64,000 nucleotides of DNA from Streptosporangium lutulentum. Lineage in GTDB: Bacteria; Actinomycetota; Actinomycetes; Streptosporangiales; Streptosporangiaceae. The notes beneath the pieces are model-generated. The model was not told where the DNA came from. It ran no database searches and worked only from the letters and a program-made list of their open reading frames with translations. The stretch covers positions 6,634,001-6,698,000 of the forward strand of contig NZ_JAUSQU010000001.1 in NCBI RefSeq assembly GCF_030811455.1. The letters are read 5' to 3'. Positions 57,026 to 64,000 of this stretch are shown here, in pieces (position 1 is the first letter of the stretch; each line of letters starts with the position of its first letter). The position numbers and the translations under genes were made by a program.

Positions 57026-57946
57026 TCAGTTGTCGTCGGCCGACGGGCTCAGCCAGTCGGCGATCGGCCATCGACCGTCCCGCTCCTCCTCGCGCGGGCG
57101 GGATCGGTCCGCTCCTCCCCGCCGGTAACCTCTGAGCTCCCGGTCTCGTGCCCGGTGACCCGCGTGAGGACCTCGACGGTGCCCGGGTCCGGCCCGATGC
57201 GCTCGGCGTCCCTCCCACTCATCCTGCGCCCACTGCCGGCCCCGGCCACCACGCGACCAAGGCCCCTCTTCCTCGCCCCGAGGCCCGCGCCCCTCCCGCT
57301 CGTCCTGCGGCCCGCGCCACTCTTCCTCGTCCTGCGGCCACTGACGGTCCCGGCCACCGCGTGGCCGGCGTCCTTCCTGCTCGTCCCGGAACCGGCGTCC
57401 CTCCCGCTCGCCCTGCGGCCACTGACGGTCCCGGCCGGCGCGCGGCCACGGATGGTCCCGCTCGCCCCTGCGCGAGTGAGCTCGATTCGCCCCTCGATCC
57501 CGGTGGCCCCTGAACTCGCGGTCCCGGGCGTGACGACCTCGATGATGACCGGATCCGGCCCGATGCGACCACTTCCCGTTCGGGTGGCGATCCTCCCGGA
57601 AAGAACCGCGGGATCGACCGGAGGAGGCCGCCCCCTCGTCTCGCGACGACGGCCGGCCGAAGATCAGGTCACCCAGCCCGCCCGACTGCCGGCCGTACGA
57701 GTCGTCCGACCGTCGCCCCCCGGGACGCTTGGCCATCCGGTCCTCAAACCGCTTGAACGCCCGATCCCTGTGCCGCTTGGCGGCCGAGCCCCTGTGGTGT
57801 TTCCCGTGTCCGTTGACGGCCGCGTTCGCCGGCCGTTTCGCTGTCCAACTCGCGGAACGGTCGGCTCCCGGCTTCGAGTGCTGGACCGCGCCGATGCCCG
57901 CCAACCCAATGATCACGGCCAACACACCGGCTCGCATGGCAGTCAA
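57026..57946 (-). CDS. Secreted Arg-rich repeat protein
   Basis: 306 residues with a signal-type N-terminus (MRAGVLAVIIGLAGIGAVQ). The remainder is extremely Arg/Gly/Asp/Glu/His-rich, with degenerate repeats of about 27-30 residues such as RDRQWPQGEREGRR, RDRQWPQDEEEWRG and RGRQWAQDEWEGRR. No family recognised. The opposite strand also has a long open frame, an effect of the GC-rich repeats; I prefer this strand for the signal peptide and the terminator on the far side. Confidence 0.55.
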   Translation of the reverse strand: MTAMRAGVLAVIIGLAGIGAVQHSKPGADRSASWTAKRPANAAVNGHGKHHRGSAAKRHRDRAFKRFEDRMAKRPGGRRSDDSYGRQSGGLGDLIFGRPSSRDEGAASSGRSRGSFREDRHPNGKWSHRAGSGHHRGRHARDREFRGHRDRGANRAHSRRGERDHPWPRAGRDRQWPQGEREGRRFRDEQEGRRPRGGRDRQWPQDEEEWRGPQDEREGRGPRGEEEGPWSRGGRGRQWAQDEWEGRRAHRAGPGHRRGPHAGHRARDRELRGYRRGGADRSRPREEERDGRWPIADWLSPSADDN

Positions 57947-58142
57947 TCGAATGCACCCCCCGTTTCCTCATCGTTCGGGGGGCAAACGCGTATAGAGCTA
58001 CACAGCTCCCTACCCGGCATGACCAACCGGCTAACGATCAAGAACTCCCGTCACCCCGGGCCGTCCCGGAACGACCCGTGATCGGACAGCCCGGATTGCT
58101 CGATGAACGGCGCCCGCGGGCAGGCGGTCCGCCGGGGCGGAT

Positions 58143-59153
58143 TCACGCCCCGGCGCGCCGGATGAGAATCGCGAGGCCGTCGAGCATCGACTGCAGGCCG
58201 AGCTCGAAGAGCACATCGAGGTCAAGGTCGTAACCGTCGCCGAGACCCGTGACGACCCTGGAGAAGGTCGGAGCCTCACCCGAGGCGGTGAGCGCGGTGA
58301 GGGCGGCGTTCTGGGAGTCCATCCACTCCTCCTCCGTCATGCCGGTGTCCGCTTCGGCCTGGGCCTCCGATTCGAGGTTCACGGCGATCCCCCGGACGTA
58401 GCTGTACAGCAGGACGTGCACGTTGAGCATGGTCTCCGCGTCGAGGCCGAGGCCGTCCACCGCGTTCAGCACCCGCTCCGCGTACGTCATCAGGTTGGGC
58501 AACGGCACCGGCCGGGTGATCGAGATGACCTGCGCCAGCCATGGGTGCCTGCGGTACATGACCCACTGCGCCCGCGCCGCCGTCTCCAGGCGCGCTCGCC
58601 AGCCGGAGGGAGGATCCTCCGGGTAGACGACCTCACCGGCCACGGCGTCGGTCATCAGCAGGACCAGCTCATCCTTGCTGCCCACGTGGCGGTACGGCGA
58701 CATGGTGGCGACGCCGAGTTTGGCCGCGACGCCGCGCATCGACAGCGCGGCCAGCCCTTCGACGTCGGCGATGTCGATCGCGGCACGCACGACGCGTTCG
58801 CGGGTCAGCTCCTGATCGGGCTCATGCGCCGCCCGACGCGGAGGGGCGGGCCTCGGCTCCGGGCGAGACCCGGAACGGAGTTCGGGACGGAGCGGGGAGG
58901 GGGGCACGGACGGGGGTTCGGGGACGGTCACCACGGTCCCGACCCGGGGCATCGCCTGGACGAGGCCCTGCCGGCGCAAGGTCGTCAGCGCCTTGGTGGC
59001 GGTCGCGATCGCGACCCCCCACTCCTGGGCGACCTGCCGGGTCGAGGGCACCCGGTCTCCGGCACGCAACTCACCGGCCGCGATGCGGCGCCGGATCTCG
59101 GCGACGATCCTCAGGTAGGGCGGATCAGGTCGCGCGACAGGCCGGTTCATCAT
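58143..59153 (-). CDS. GntR-TetR double transcriptional regulator
   Basis: 336 residues with two DNA-binding domains. N-terminal GntR winged helix, about 11-77 (YLRIVAEIRRRIAAGELRAGDRVPSTRQVAQEWGVAIATATKALTTLRRQGLV), Pro/Arg-rich linker 78-110, then a TetR-type HTH, about 114-165 (VRAAIDIADVEGLAALSMRGVAAKLGVATMSPYRHVGSKDELVLLM), and a TetR_C ligand domain. Divergent from the FAD monooxygenase with two different palindromic elements in between. Probably a ligand-controlled repressor of that gene and itself. Confidence 0.9.
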   Translation of the reverse strand: MMNRPVARPDPPYLRIVAEIRRRIAAGELRAGDRVPSTRQVAQEWGVAIATATKALTTLRRQGLVQAMPRVGTVVTVPEPPSVPPSPLRPELRSGSRPEPRPAPPRRAAHEPDQELTRERVVRAAIDIADVEGLAALSMRGVAAKLGVATMSPYRHVGSKDELVLLMTDAVAGEVVYPEDPPSGWRARLETAARAQWVMYRRHPWLAQVISITRPVPLPNLMTYAERVLNAVDGLGLDAETMLNVHVLLYSYVRGIAVNLESEAQAEADTGMTEEEWMDSQNAALTALTASGEAPTFSRVVTGLGDGYDLDLDVLFELGLQSMLDGLAILIRRAGA

Positions 59154-59178
59154 CGCCTCTTCCCCCGGATGGAGCGTT

Positions 59179-59295
59179 CTGTACTAGTACAGGGTGACTC
59201 GCTCAGAGAATAGCGGAACTCCCTGGTGAGCCGGGAGATTGAGGCGATCCGCCCCCTCACGGAGCACGTCATCCCTTACCTCTGTCCTAGTACAA
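59179..59295. promoter_or_regulatory. Two GTAC-type operators
   Basis: Perfect palindrome CTGTACTAGTACAG (59179-59192) next to the regulator start, and an imperfect copy CTGTCCTAGTACAA (59282-59295). The form suits a GntR (YtrA-like) dimer. Confidence 0.65.
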
Positions 59296-59360
59296 AGAAG
59301 CGAGGCCATCTATCTTCTACCAGCGAATTCCTGGAATTCATCGCTTGCGCCATCGATGCG

Positions 59361-59391
59361 TACGCCGTACATTCAGCATGTGTACGGCGTA
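59361..59391. promoter_or_regulatory. 11-bp inverted repeat upstream of the monooxygenase
   Basis: TACGCCGTACA (59361-59371) and exact complement TGTACGGCGTA (59381-59391), 9-base spacer. Larger and different from the two GTAC palindromes; candidate site for the TetR half. Confidence 0.6.
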
Positions 59392-59454
59392 GCCGGCATG
59401 ACCGACAGGTCGGCCGGGCGGCGACTTTCCCGACATCGACCAGGAGACCCCCGC

Positions 59455-60597
59455 ATGAGAAACACCACCGTCCTCATTTCCGGTGCGAGCGTCGCCGGGC
59501 CCGCGCTGGCCTACTGGCTGCGCCGCCACGGCTTCACCCCCACCGTGGTGGAGAAGGCTCCCGGGCTCCGTCCCGGGGGTCAGGCGATCGATGTCCGTGG
59601 CTCGGCGCTCGGTGTCGCCGAGCGGATGGGGCTCCTGACCGACATCCGGCGGGCGAGCACCGCGATGCGCGGGATGAGCTTCGTCGGCGATGACGGCGAG
59701 GTGCTGTACAGCACCACCGAGGAGACCCTGACCGGCGGTGCGACCGGCGGCGAGGACGTGGAGATCCTCCGCGACGACCTGGCCGACATCCTCTACCGGG
59801 CCACCCGCGACGACGTCGAATACGTCTTCGACGACTCGATCACCGCCCTCTCGCAGGGCGACGACGAGGTGCGGGTCACCTTCGAACGGGCCGAGCCGCG
59901 CACCTTCGACCTCGTCGTCGGCGCCGACGGGCTGCACTCCAACGTGCGCGCGCTGGCTTTCGGCGAGGAGTCCCGATTCATCACCCACCTGGGCACCTAC
60001 CTGTCGGTCTTCACCACCGACAACTTCCTGGACTTGGACCACTGGCAGGTGTTCCACCGTACGGCGGACCGGATGTCCGGCCTCTACAGCGCGCGGGACA
60101 ACACCGAGGCCAGGGCGATCCTCGGCTTCAACTCACCGCCGCTGGACTACGACCGCCGCGACACCGCCCGGCAGAAGCAGATCATCGCCGATCGCTTCGC
60201 CGACGACGGCTGGGAGACCTCCCGGCTGCTCAAGGCCATGTGGGACGCGCCCGACTTCCACTTCGACTCCATGAGCCAGATTCGCATGGATTCCTGGACC
60301 AGCGGACGGGTGTCACTGGTCGGGGACGCGGGCTACTGCGGCTCGCCGCTGTCGGGCCAGGGCACCAGCCTCGCGCTGGTCGGGGCCTACATCCTGGCCG
60401 GGGAACTCATGGCCGCGGGCGGCGACCACCGGACGGGGTTCGCCCGCTACGAGGAGGAACTGCGGGGGTTCGCCGAGCTGAACCAGGACTTCGCACTGCG
60501 GATGAACGAGTGGCAGCAGGACCAGAGCGGCGAGATGCCGGACATCCAGCGGCTGTCCAACTCCATCATGCTCAAGGACTATCCCGGGGCCGAGTAG
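59455..60597 (+). CDS. FAD-dependent monooxygenase (aromatic hydroxylase-like)
   Basis: 380 residues from the ATG at 59455 with AGGAG upstream. FAD-binding fingerprint VLISGASVAGPALAYWLRRHG (5-25), DG motif VVGADGLHSNVRALAF, and LVGDAGYCGSPLSGQGTSLALVGAYILAGEL. The enzyme family hydroxylates aromatic or polyketide substrates, including rifampicin and tetracyclines; no such specificity can be read here. Regulated by the divergent double regulator. Confidence 0.9.
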   Translation: MRNTTVLISGASVAGPALAYWLRRHGFTPTVVEKAPGLRPGGQAIDVRGSALGVAERMGLLTDIRRASTAMRGMSFVGDDGEVLYSTTEETLTGGATGGEDVEILRDDLADILYRATRDDVEYVFDDSITALSQGDDEVRVTFERAEPRTFDLVVGADGLHSNVRALAFGEESRFITHLGTYLSVFTTDNFLDLDHWQVFHRTADRMSGLYSARDNTEARAILGFNSPPLDYDRRDTARQKQIIADRFADDGWETSRLLKAMWDAPDFHFDSMSQIRMDSWTSGRVSLVGDAGYCGSPLSGQGTSLALVGAYILAGELMAAGGDHRTGFARYEEELRGFAELNQDFALRMNEWQQDQSGEMPDIQRLSNSIMLKDYPGAE

Positions 60598-60904
60598 CCG
60601 TACGGCAGGACGTGCACGTTGTGCATGGTCTCCGACTCCGGGCCGAGACCGTCCACCGCGTTCAGCACCCACTCCGCGTACGTCATCGGGTTGGGCAACG
60701 GCACCGGACGAGTATCGACCGCGGAGCTCGATACGCATTCGGAATCGACGCGGCGCCTCCTTGACCGACCGATCCGTCGGGGGTGGAAAGATCCGGCAGA
60801 AGTCGGGGATTTTCTGATCAAGCTCGGGGTGGGGACCGGGTGGCCGGCAGGCGAAGGAGATTGGGTCGTGGTGATCACGACCCGGCACGACACAGGAGGA
60901 ATCC
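60598..60904. other. Gap after the monooxygenase with a regulator fragment
   Basis: 307 bases. The first 110 bases are a duplicate of part of the double regulator (60601-60710). The rest has no gene; AGGAGGAAT before 60905 belongs to the next gene. Confidence 0.6.
60601..60710 (-). pseudogene. Fragment of a second GntR-TetR regulator gene
   Basis: Aligns without gaps to 58405-58514, with about 100 of 110 positions identical, in the same minus orientation. It encodes the TetR_C segment PLPNPMTYAEWVLNAVDGLG plus ETMHNVHVLPY, homologous to the intact gene's NLMTYAERVLNAVDGLGLDAETMLNVHVLLY. There is no start, and the rest of the gene is absent. Confidence 0.8.
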
Positions 60905-61420
60905 GTGCGACGCTTCTTCACCAGGACCGGCGGTCTGGCCGCCATGGCGATGCTCGCCGCCATGATGGCCACGCCCGCCCAGGCCGCGCCCGCACCGCGC
61001 GCCTGCACGATGTCCCTCTCCGCCCAGGCCGACTCCGCCGAGACGGATTCGCCGTCGCGGGCCGCCACGGTCGCCCCGGCCTACTTCCAGATGACGACCA
61101 TCGAACGCCCCAAGCCGTTCGTCATCCAGCTCACCGACGCCGCGAAGATCGAGCACGCCAGGAAGATCCTCAGCGGAAAGGAGACCGAGAGAACCCACAT
61201 CCACGGCCGGATCATCAAGAGGACGGCCCCCTACAACCCCGCCTACAGCTTCTATCTCGACCCGAACACGATCGATTTCTTCCAGATGGCCATCGAGGTA
61301 TGTGACGCGACGCTGTCCTACACCGAGGACCACCTGGACGAGGCCTGCGGCGCCTTCCTGCCCGGCTGCCACTTCTGCCCCTGGACCTCCAAGCTCATCG
61401 CCGAGATCCCCGCCCCCTGA
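60905..61420 (+). CDS. Secreted BP74-domain-like protein
   Basis: 171 residues, GTG start with AGGAGGA upstream. Signal peptide MRRFFTRTGGLAAMAMLAAMMATPAQA. The mature part (about 70-170: FVIQLTDAAKIEHARKILSG..., IHGRIIKRTAPYNPAYSFYLDPNTIDFFQMAIEVCDATLSYTEDHLDEACGAFLPGCHFCPW) matches the domain known from Dictyostelium calmodulin-binding BP74 and bacterial secreted proteins, as I recall. Four cysteines could form disulfides. Function unknown. Confidence 0.7.
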   Translation: MRRFFTRTGGLAAMAMLAAMMATPAQAAPAPRACTMSLSAQADSAETDSPSRAATVAPAYFQMTTIERPKPFVIQLTDAAKIEHARKILSGKETERTHIHGRIIKRTAPYNPAYSFYLDPNTIDFFQMAIEVCDATLSYTEDHLDEACGAFLPGCHFCPWTSKLIAEIPAP

Positions 61421-61504
61421 CACCCACCTCACCACGGACGACCGGGCACCCCTGGCGCCCGGTCGTCATCTCCGGCCCACCCAGCGGCAGTGCGCCATCC
61501 GTTC

Positions 61505-61723
61505 TCAGCCGTCGAACTCGCCCCGCTTCACGCCCTCGACGAAAGCGCCCCACCCGGACTCGGTGAACTCCAGGATCGAGCCCTGCCGATTCTTGCTATC
61601 GCGCACCGCCCAGCCTCCATCGGCCAGATGTGCGACCTCTACGCAGTTGTCACCGGTCGGTCCCGAGCGCGAACTTGTCCGCCAGGTCAGAGCCTGCACC
61701 ACGCTTCGATCCAATTTGCTCAC
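61505..61723 (-). CDS. DUF397 protein
   Basis: 72 residues. WRTSSRSGPTGDNCVEVAHLADGGWAVRDSKNRQGSILEFTESGWGAFVEGVKRGEFDG is typical of DUF397, small proteins that in actinobacteria pair with DUF5753 (HTH) regulators such as BldB/WhiJ-like systems. GTG start directly abuts the stop of the DUF5753 gene, as in intact pairs. Confidence 0.9.
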   Translation of the reverse strand: MSKLDRSVVQALTWRTSSRSGPTGDNCVEVAHLADGGWAVRDSKNRQGSILEFTESGWGAFVEGVKRGEFDG

Positions 61724-62368
61724 CTATCCCCGCAACTGCTCGATCACGGATTCCATGCACCGAGTCGACTCGTCCGGCGAGAGCGCCAATGCCTGTGCAT
61801 GACCATAAATCACCGTATATCGATGCAACTCTTCCTGCTGCTCTAGATAGAGACCATCGGTAGCGGTCTCCAGGTATACGAGACTCGGATCGAGTGGGGA
61901 TGCGAAGTCGAGGATGACAAAACCGCCCATGATCGCCGCATGCGCGCCGATGGAGAGCGGCAGGACCTGGACCGTGACATTTGGCCGCTCGTTCATCTTG
62001 ATGATGTGCTCCAACTGATCGCACATCACCCTCGCTCCGCCTACGGGACGACGCAGAACAGCCTCGTCAATGACCACCAGGAGCTGAGGCGGAGTATCGC
62101 GGTCAAGGATTGCCTGCCTGGCGATGCGAGCCTTGACCCTCCGCCCGATCGCCGCCTCGTCGAGCTGCCGACCGCCTTTGAAGATCGCATGAGCATAATC
62201 AGGCGTCTGGAGGAGTCCAGGAACGATCGTGGGTTCACAGGTACGGATGACTCCGGCGCCGACTTCGATGTAGCGACGACCGGGAGAAGGACGCCTCTCC
62301 AGGGGCCGGCTCACGATCGATTTCTTCCCGATGGCGATCGAGGGTCGACTACCCACAGAGCCAACCAA
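61724..62368 (-). pseudogene. DUF5753-domain regulator lacking its N-terminal HTH
   Basis: The C-terminal DUF5753 domain is present (VIRTCEPTIVPGLLQTPDYAHAIFKGGRQLDEAAIGRRVKARIARQAIL, PPQLLVVIDEAVLRRPVGGARVMCDQLEHI, NVTVQVLPLSIGAHAAIMGGFVILDF, SLVYLETATDGLYLEQQEELHRY). The roughly 90-residue HTH that should precede it is missing; upstream of about 62250 the sequence no longer fits the family and at 62312-62343 is a copy of the BP74-domain gene. So it is probably a 5'-truncated gene. Confidence 0.75.
62312..62343 (+). repeat. 32-base fragment duplicated from the BP74-domain gene
   Basis: Matches 61267-61298 at 30 of 32 positions, same strand, and encodes the same TIDFFxMAIE peptide. It lies at the truncated edge of the DUF5753 gene. 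Confidence 0.8.
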
Positions 62369-62416
62369 GGCTGAGCCTTAATTGTCCTTTTGGACAGAAG
62401 TAGGAACGAGGGCTTC

Positions 62417-62995
62417 TCAATGCTGCAACAGCGACCGCGCTGTAGCGGCAAAAACAGGGGTGCCGCAGTTTTCCAACGAGCTCAGCACATCCTCAAGGGA
62501 CATTGGGAGATGGGGTGGCTTGCCGGTTGCAGCGGCTTGCTCCCGTAACACCTGAAGGATGACGTCCGGCGCCTGCTCCAGCTCATAGCACAGAAATGTA
62601 TCGGGGTGCTGGATCTCAATATCGAGATGCTCGCATGCCGAGCTTGGGAAATCACGCAGATTAAGAGTCACAATCACGTCAGCGTGGCCCCGGACCGCGG
62701 CAGCCAGGACATGGCGATCCTTGACATGGCGATCCTTGACATGATTTCCCATCGAGTCCTCAAAAGGCTCCCACCCCTCGATCATGGCTTCAGGGAAGGC
62801 GCCTCGAACAAATGACAACGTACGGTCAACAGCCTGTTCGGGGCGCCCGTTCCTCACAAGGGCTCCCCGAACTTCTGCCAGAATCCGCTCGCTCCATAGG
62901 GGCTGGTAGATGCCAGCCTCTGCTGTTCTTAAGAGGGTGTCTCGCAGCGCATTGGGGTAGAGCACGCAGGCATCGAGCACGGCAGAGAACGGCAC
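62417..62995 (-). CDS. PIN-domain ribonuclease toxin
   Basis: 192 residues. PIN acidic residues: Asp8 (SAVLDACVLYPN), Glu41 (ILAEVRGAL), an Asp in DRHVLAAAVRG, and Asn112/Asp115 (LNLRDF). A 15-base tandem duplication gives KDRHVKDRHV, so there are two candidate Asp residues (88, 93) where relatives have one. PIN toxins cut RNA, often tRNA. 18 bases downstream of the HTH antitoxin-like gene. Confidence 0.88.
   Translation of the reverse strand: MPFSAVLDACVLYPNALRDTLLRTAEAGIYQPLWSERILAEVRGALVRNGRPEQAVDRTLSFVRGAFPEAMIEGWEPFEDSMGNHVKDRHVKDRHVLAAAVRGHADVIVTLNLRDFPSSACEHLDIEIQHPDTFLCYELEQAPDVILQVLREQAAATGKPPHLPMSLEDVLSSLENCGTPVFAATARSLLQH
62711..62740. repeat. 15-bp in-frame tandem duplication in the PIN gene
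   Basis: ATGGCGATCCTTGAC at 62711-62725 and again at 62726-62740 (plus strand). It adds five residues, KDRHV, beside a catalytic Asp. Confidence 0.95.
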
Positions 62996-63013
62996 CGGAA
63001 CAGCATAATCCTC

Positions 63014-63520
63014 TTAGAACTCATTGGCGGGCTTGTCGTACATACCCGCACCCACAGACTCCGCAGTTAGCTCATCCAGAAGCCGTCGCCGCTCTGTACG
63101 ACGCCTTTCCTTGAAGGCTATGACGTCTTGAAGCTTCACCCGTCGATGCGCTCCAGGACGATCTGTGGCGCGCTGGTAGGGAATCTCCCCGCTTTCTAGA
63201 AGCTTCACCAGAGTCGGCCTGGAGATCCCTAGCAGCTCAGCCGCTTCGTACGTGGACATGGTCATGTGCTGTGGCGCGACGGTGACAGCCAGGCCCTTTG
63301 ACAGAGCCTCTGCCACTTGCAAGAGAGCCTGATAGACCTGCGTCGGCAAGGGAAGCCGTGGTGATCCATCAGGACCTGTGAGTAGCGCTGGGTAGTCAGC
63401 TACTGATCGCCCCCGTTTGCGCAGCTCCTCAACTAGGTCAACGATGGCAGCCCGAGTCTGAGGATCCTCCCCTGGCAGGAATGTCCTAGCGTCTGCTGCG
63501 GCCAACGACGTGTCGCCCAT
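63014..63520 (-). CDS. Excisionase-type HTH protein, likely antitoxin of the PIN toxin
   Basis: 168 residues. N-terminal helical part (1-75), then an excisionase/MerR-like HTH, about 88-136 (MSTYEAAELLGISRPTLVKLLESGEIPYQRATDRPGAHRRVKLQDVIAF), and a Lys/Arg/Glu tail. Genes of this kind precede PIN toxins as type II antitoxins, giving DNA-binding autorepression. Promoter presumably just upstream at 63530-63570. Confidence 0.85.
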   Translation of the reverse strand: MGDTSLAAADARTFLPGEDPQTRAAIVDLVEELRKRGRSVADYPALLTGPDGSPRLPLPTQVYQALLQVAEALSKGLAVTVAPQHMTMSTYEAAELLGISRPTLVKLLESGEIPYQRATDRPGAHRRVKLQDVIAFKERRRTERRRLLDELTAESVGAGMYDKPANEF

Positions 63521-63791
63521 GTGAGTCCTCCGTCACCGCATAGTCCTGTATTTGGACGGTACCTCAAAACGAAACTAACGAAAACCCGCTTAAGCAAAGA
63601 GATACTCTCGCAAGGCGAGGGATCACGGTGACCCCCTCCCCAAACTGCGGTTTCAGCCAGAATGATCCATCTGTCCCTTCCAAAGGGATCATGAGATCCC
63701 CCTGTCACCGGAAATGACTTTGACTCCCTACATGGGTGTTTGAGAGGCGATCGCTGGGTTGTTTCGCCAGGTGGGTAGGGGTGAGACATGA

Positions 63792-63875
63792 CACGAAACC
63801 GGCTTTTACCCTTCTGGCCTGACCGATGAGCAGTGGGCGCTGATCGAGCTGCTGCTGCCCGCTCTCCGTCACTGA
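63792..63875 (+). mobile_element. IS5-type transposase fragment (N-terminal end)
   Basis: Twenty-seven codons end GLTDEQWALIELLLPALRH and a stop at 63873-63875. LTDEQWALIEPLLP is the standard start of IS5-group transposases (DUF4096). There is no upstream start and no downstream continuation. Confidence 0.75.
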
Positions 63876-64000
63876 CGACGCCGGGATCGAGATCTCCGCG
63901 ATCACAGCGACCGCCCACCTGACCCTTCTGGCCGAGCGCCTCCGGAAACTCGGCCTGCACTCCCGGGTCAACATGGCCTCCCGCCGGCTCCCAGAGCTGG
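63876..64000 (+). pseudogene. Headless gene fragment running off the right edge
   Basis: Frame 63844-64000 reads ...VTDDAGIEISAITATAHL and TLLAERLRKLGLHSRVN with no start codon in frame. It resembles small hypothetical proteins found near HTH/DUF397 genes of actinobacteria, but I do not recognise it with certainty. The transposase stub abuts its 5' side. Confidence 0.4.

Larger units (their letters stand above)
59154..59454. other. Divergent regulatory region of the regulator and monooxygenase
   Basis: 301 bases, no gene; AT-richer from 59280. It carries CTGTACTAGTACAG (59179-59192), CTGTCCTAGTACAA (59282-59295) and an 11-bp inverted repeat (59361-59391). The monooxygenase ribosome-binding site AGGAG is just before 59455. 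Confidence 0.7.
63521..64000. other. Right edge: rearranged region with transposase and gene fragments
   Basis: 480 bases. Lower GC near 63530-63620 (antitoxin promoter). From 63792 a transposase N-terminal stub, joined to a fragment of another protein (from about 63876). Nothing complete. The gap has no intact gene. Confidence 0.55.

Noticed and set aside
57155..58081. Plus-strand frame of 308 codons opposite the Arg-rich protein
   Set aside because: Pro/Arg/Leu-rich with no signal or domain; the minus-strand frame has a signal peptide. Certainty is limited.
59455..60597. Rifampicin monooxygenase linked to the unusual RpoB
   Set aside because: The protein is shorter than Rox-type enzymes and the family is broad; a link to the RpoB residues would be speculation.

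Overview
The window is high-GC actinobacterial chromosome. Gene order, protein sequences, GTG/TTG starts and a wealth of LuxR-type STAND ATPases point to the Streptosporangiales (Streptosporangium/Nonomuraea/Microbispora-like); this placement is inference from memory of the families, not a search.

Layout. (1) 1-20505, almost all minus strand: the core transcription/translation block, read right to left as tRNA-Trp, secE, nusG, rplK, rplA, an LppX/LprG-like lipoprotein, rplJ, rplL, two Mce-associated-type membrane proteins, rpoB, rpoC, rpsL, rpsG, fusA, tuf, rpsJ and the start of rplC. Hairpin terminators and a few promoters are visible between the units, and the gaps carry short tandem repeats. 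(2) 20786-33863: aspC and an adenosine deaminase gene on the plus strand, separated and followed by four minus-strand paralogous STAND (NB-ARC-like NTPase plus TPR) proteins that all stop where a LuxR DNA-binding domain would normally begin; an ECF sigma factor with a putative anti-sigma partner sits among them. (3) 34385-42736: a methyltransferase, a secreted protein, an OmpR-type two-component system, an acyl-CoA dehydrogenase, a sigma factor with its CU044_5270-type partner, and a tiny basic protein missed by ordinary ORF calling. (4) 42853-56919: a mixed metabolic and envelope region with an NTF2-like protein, thiolase, APH-type kinase, DinB/VOC pair beside the stub of a WYL regulator, a class F-like sortase with an adjacent wall-protein substrate, a methyltransferase, GDPD, LLM oxidoreductase, ATP-grasp-like protein, phosphate transporter with a small membrane partner, a His-rich metal-binding protein, and a STAS protein behind a 27-codon leader ORF. 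(5) 57026-64000: an Arg-rich secreted protein, a GntR-TetR double regulator divergent from an FAD monooxygenase with two operator types between them, a secreted BP74-domain-like protein, a decayed DUF5753/DUF397 pair, a PIN/HTH toxin-antitoxin pair, and transposase debris. This last part looks rearranged: several short fragments are echoes of nearby genes.

How the genes work together. Region 1 supplies RNA polymerase, elongation factors and ribosomal proteins, transcribed as separate units (secE-nusG, rplKA, rplJL, rpoBC, rpsL-rpsG-fusA, tuf, rpsJ onward). Elsewhere the clearest functional pairings are sigma/anti-sigma (28255-28839 with 27504-28268; 40429-41064 with 41061-42059), response regulator/kinase (36180-38272), sortase/substrate (47315-49091), transporter/small partner (54301-55655), regulator/monooxygenase (58143-60597) and toxin/antitoxin (62417-63520). 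No CRISPR array, rRNA or replication origin was seen.
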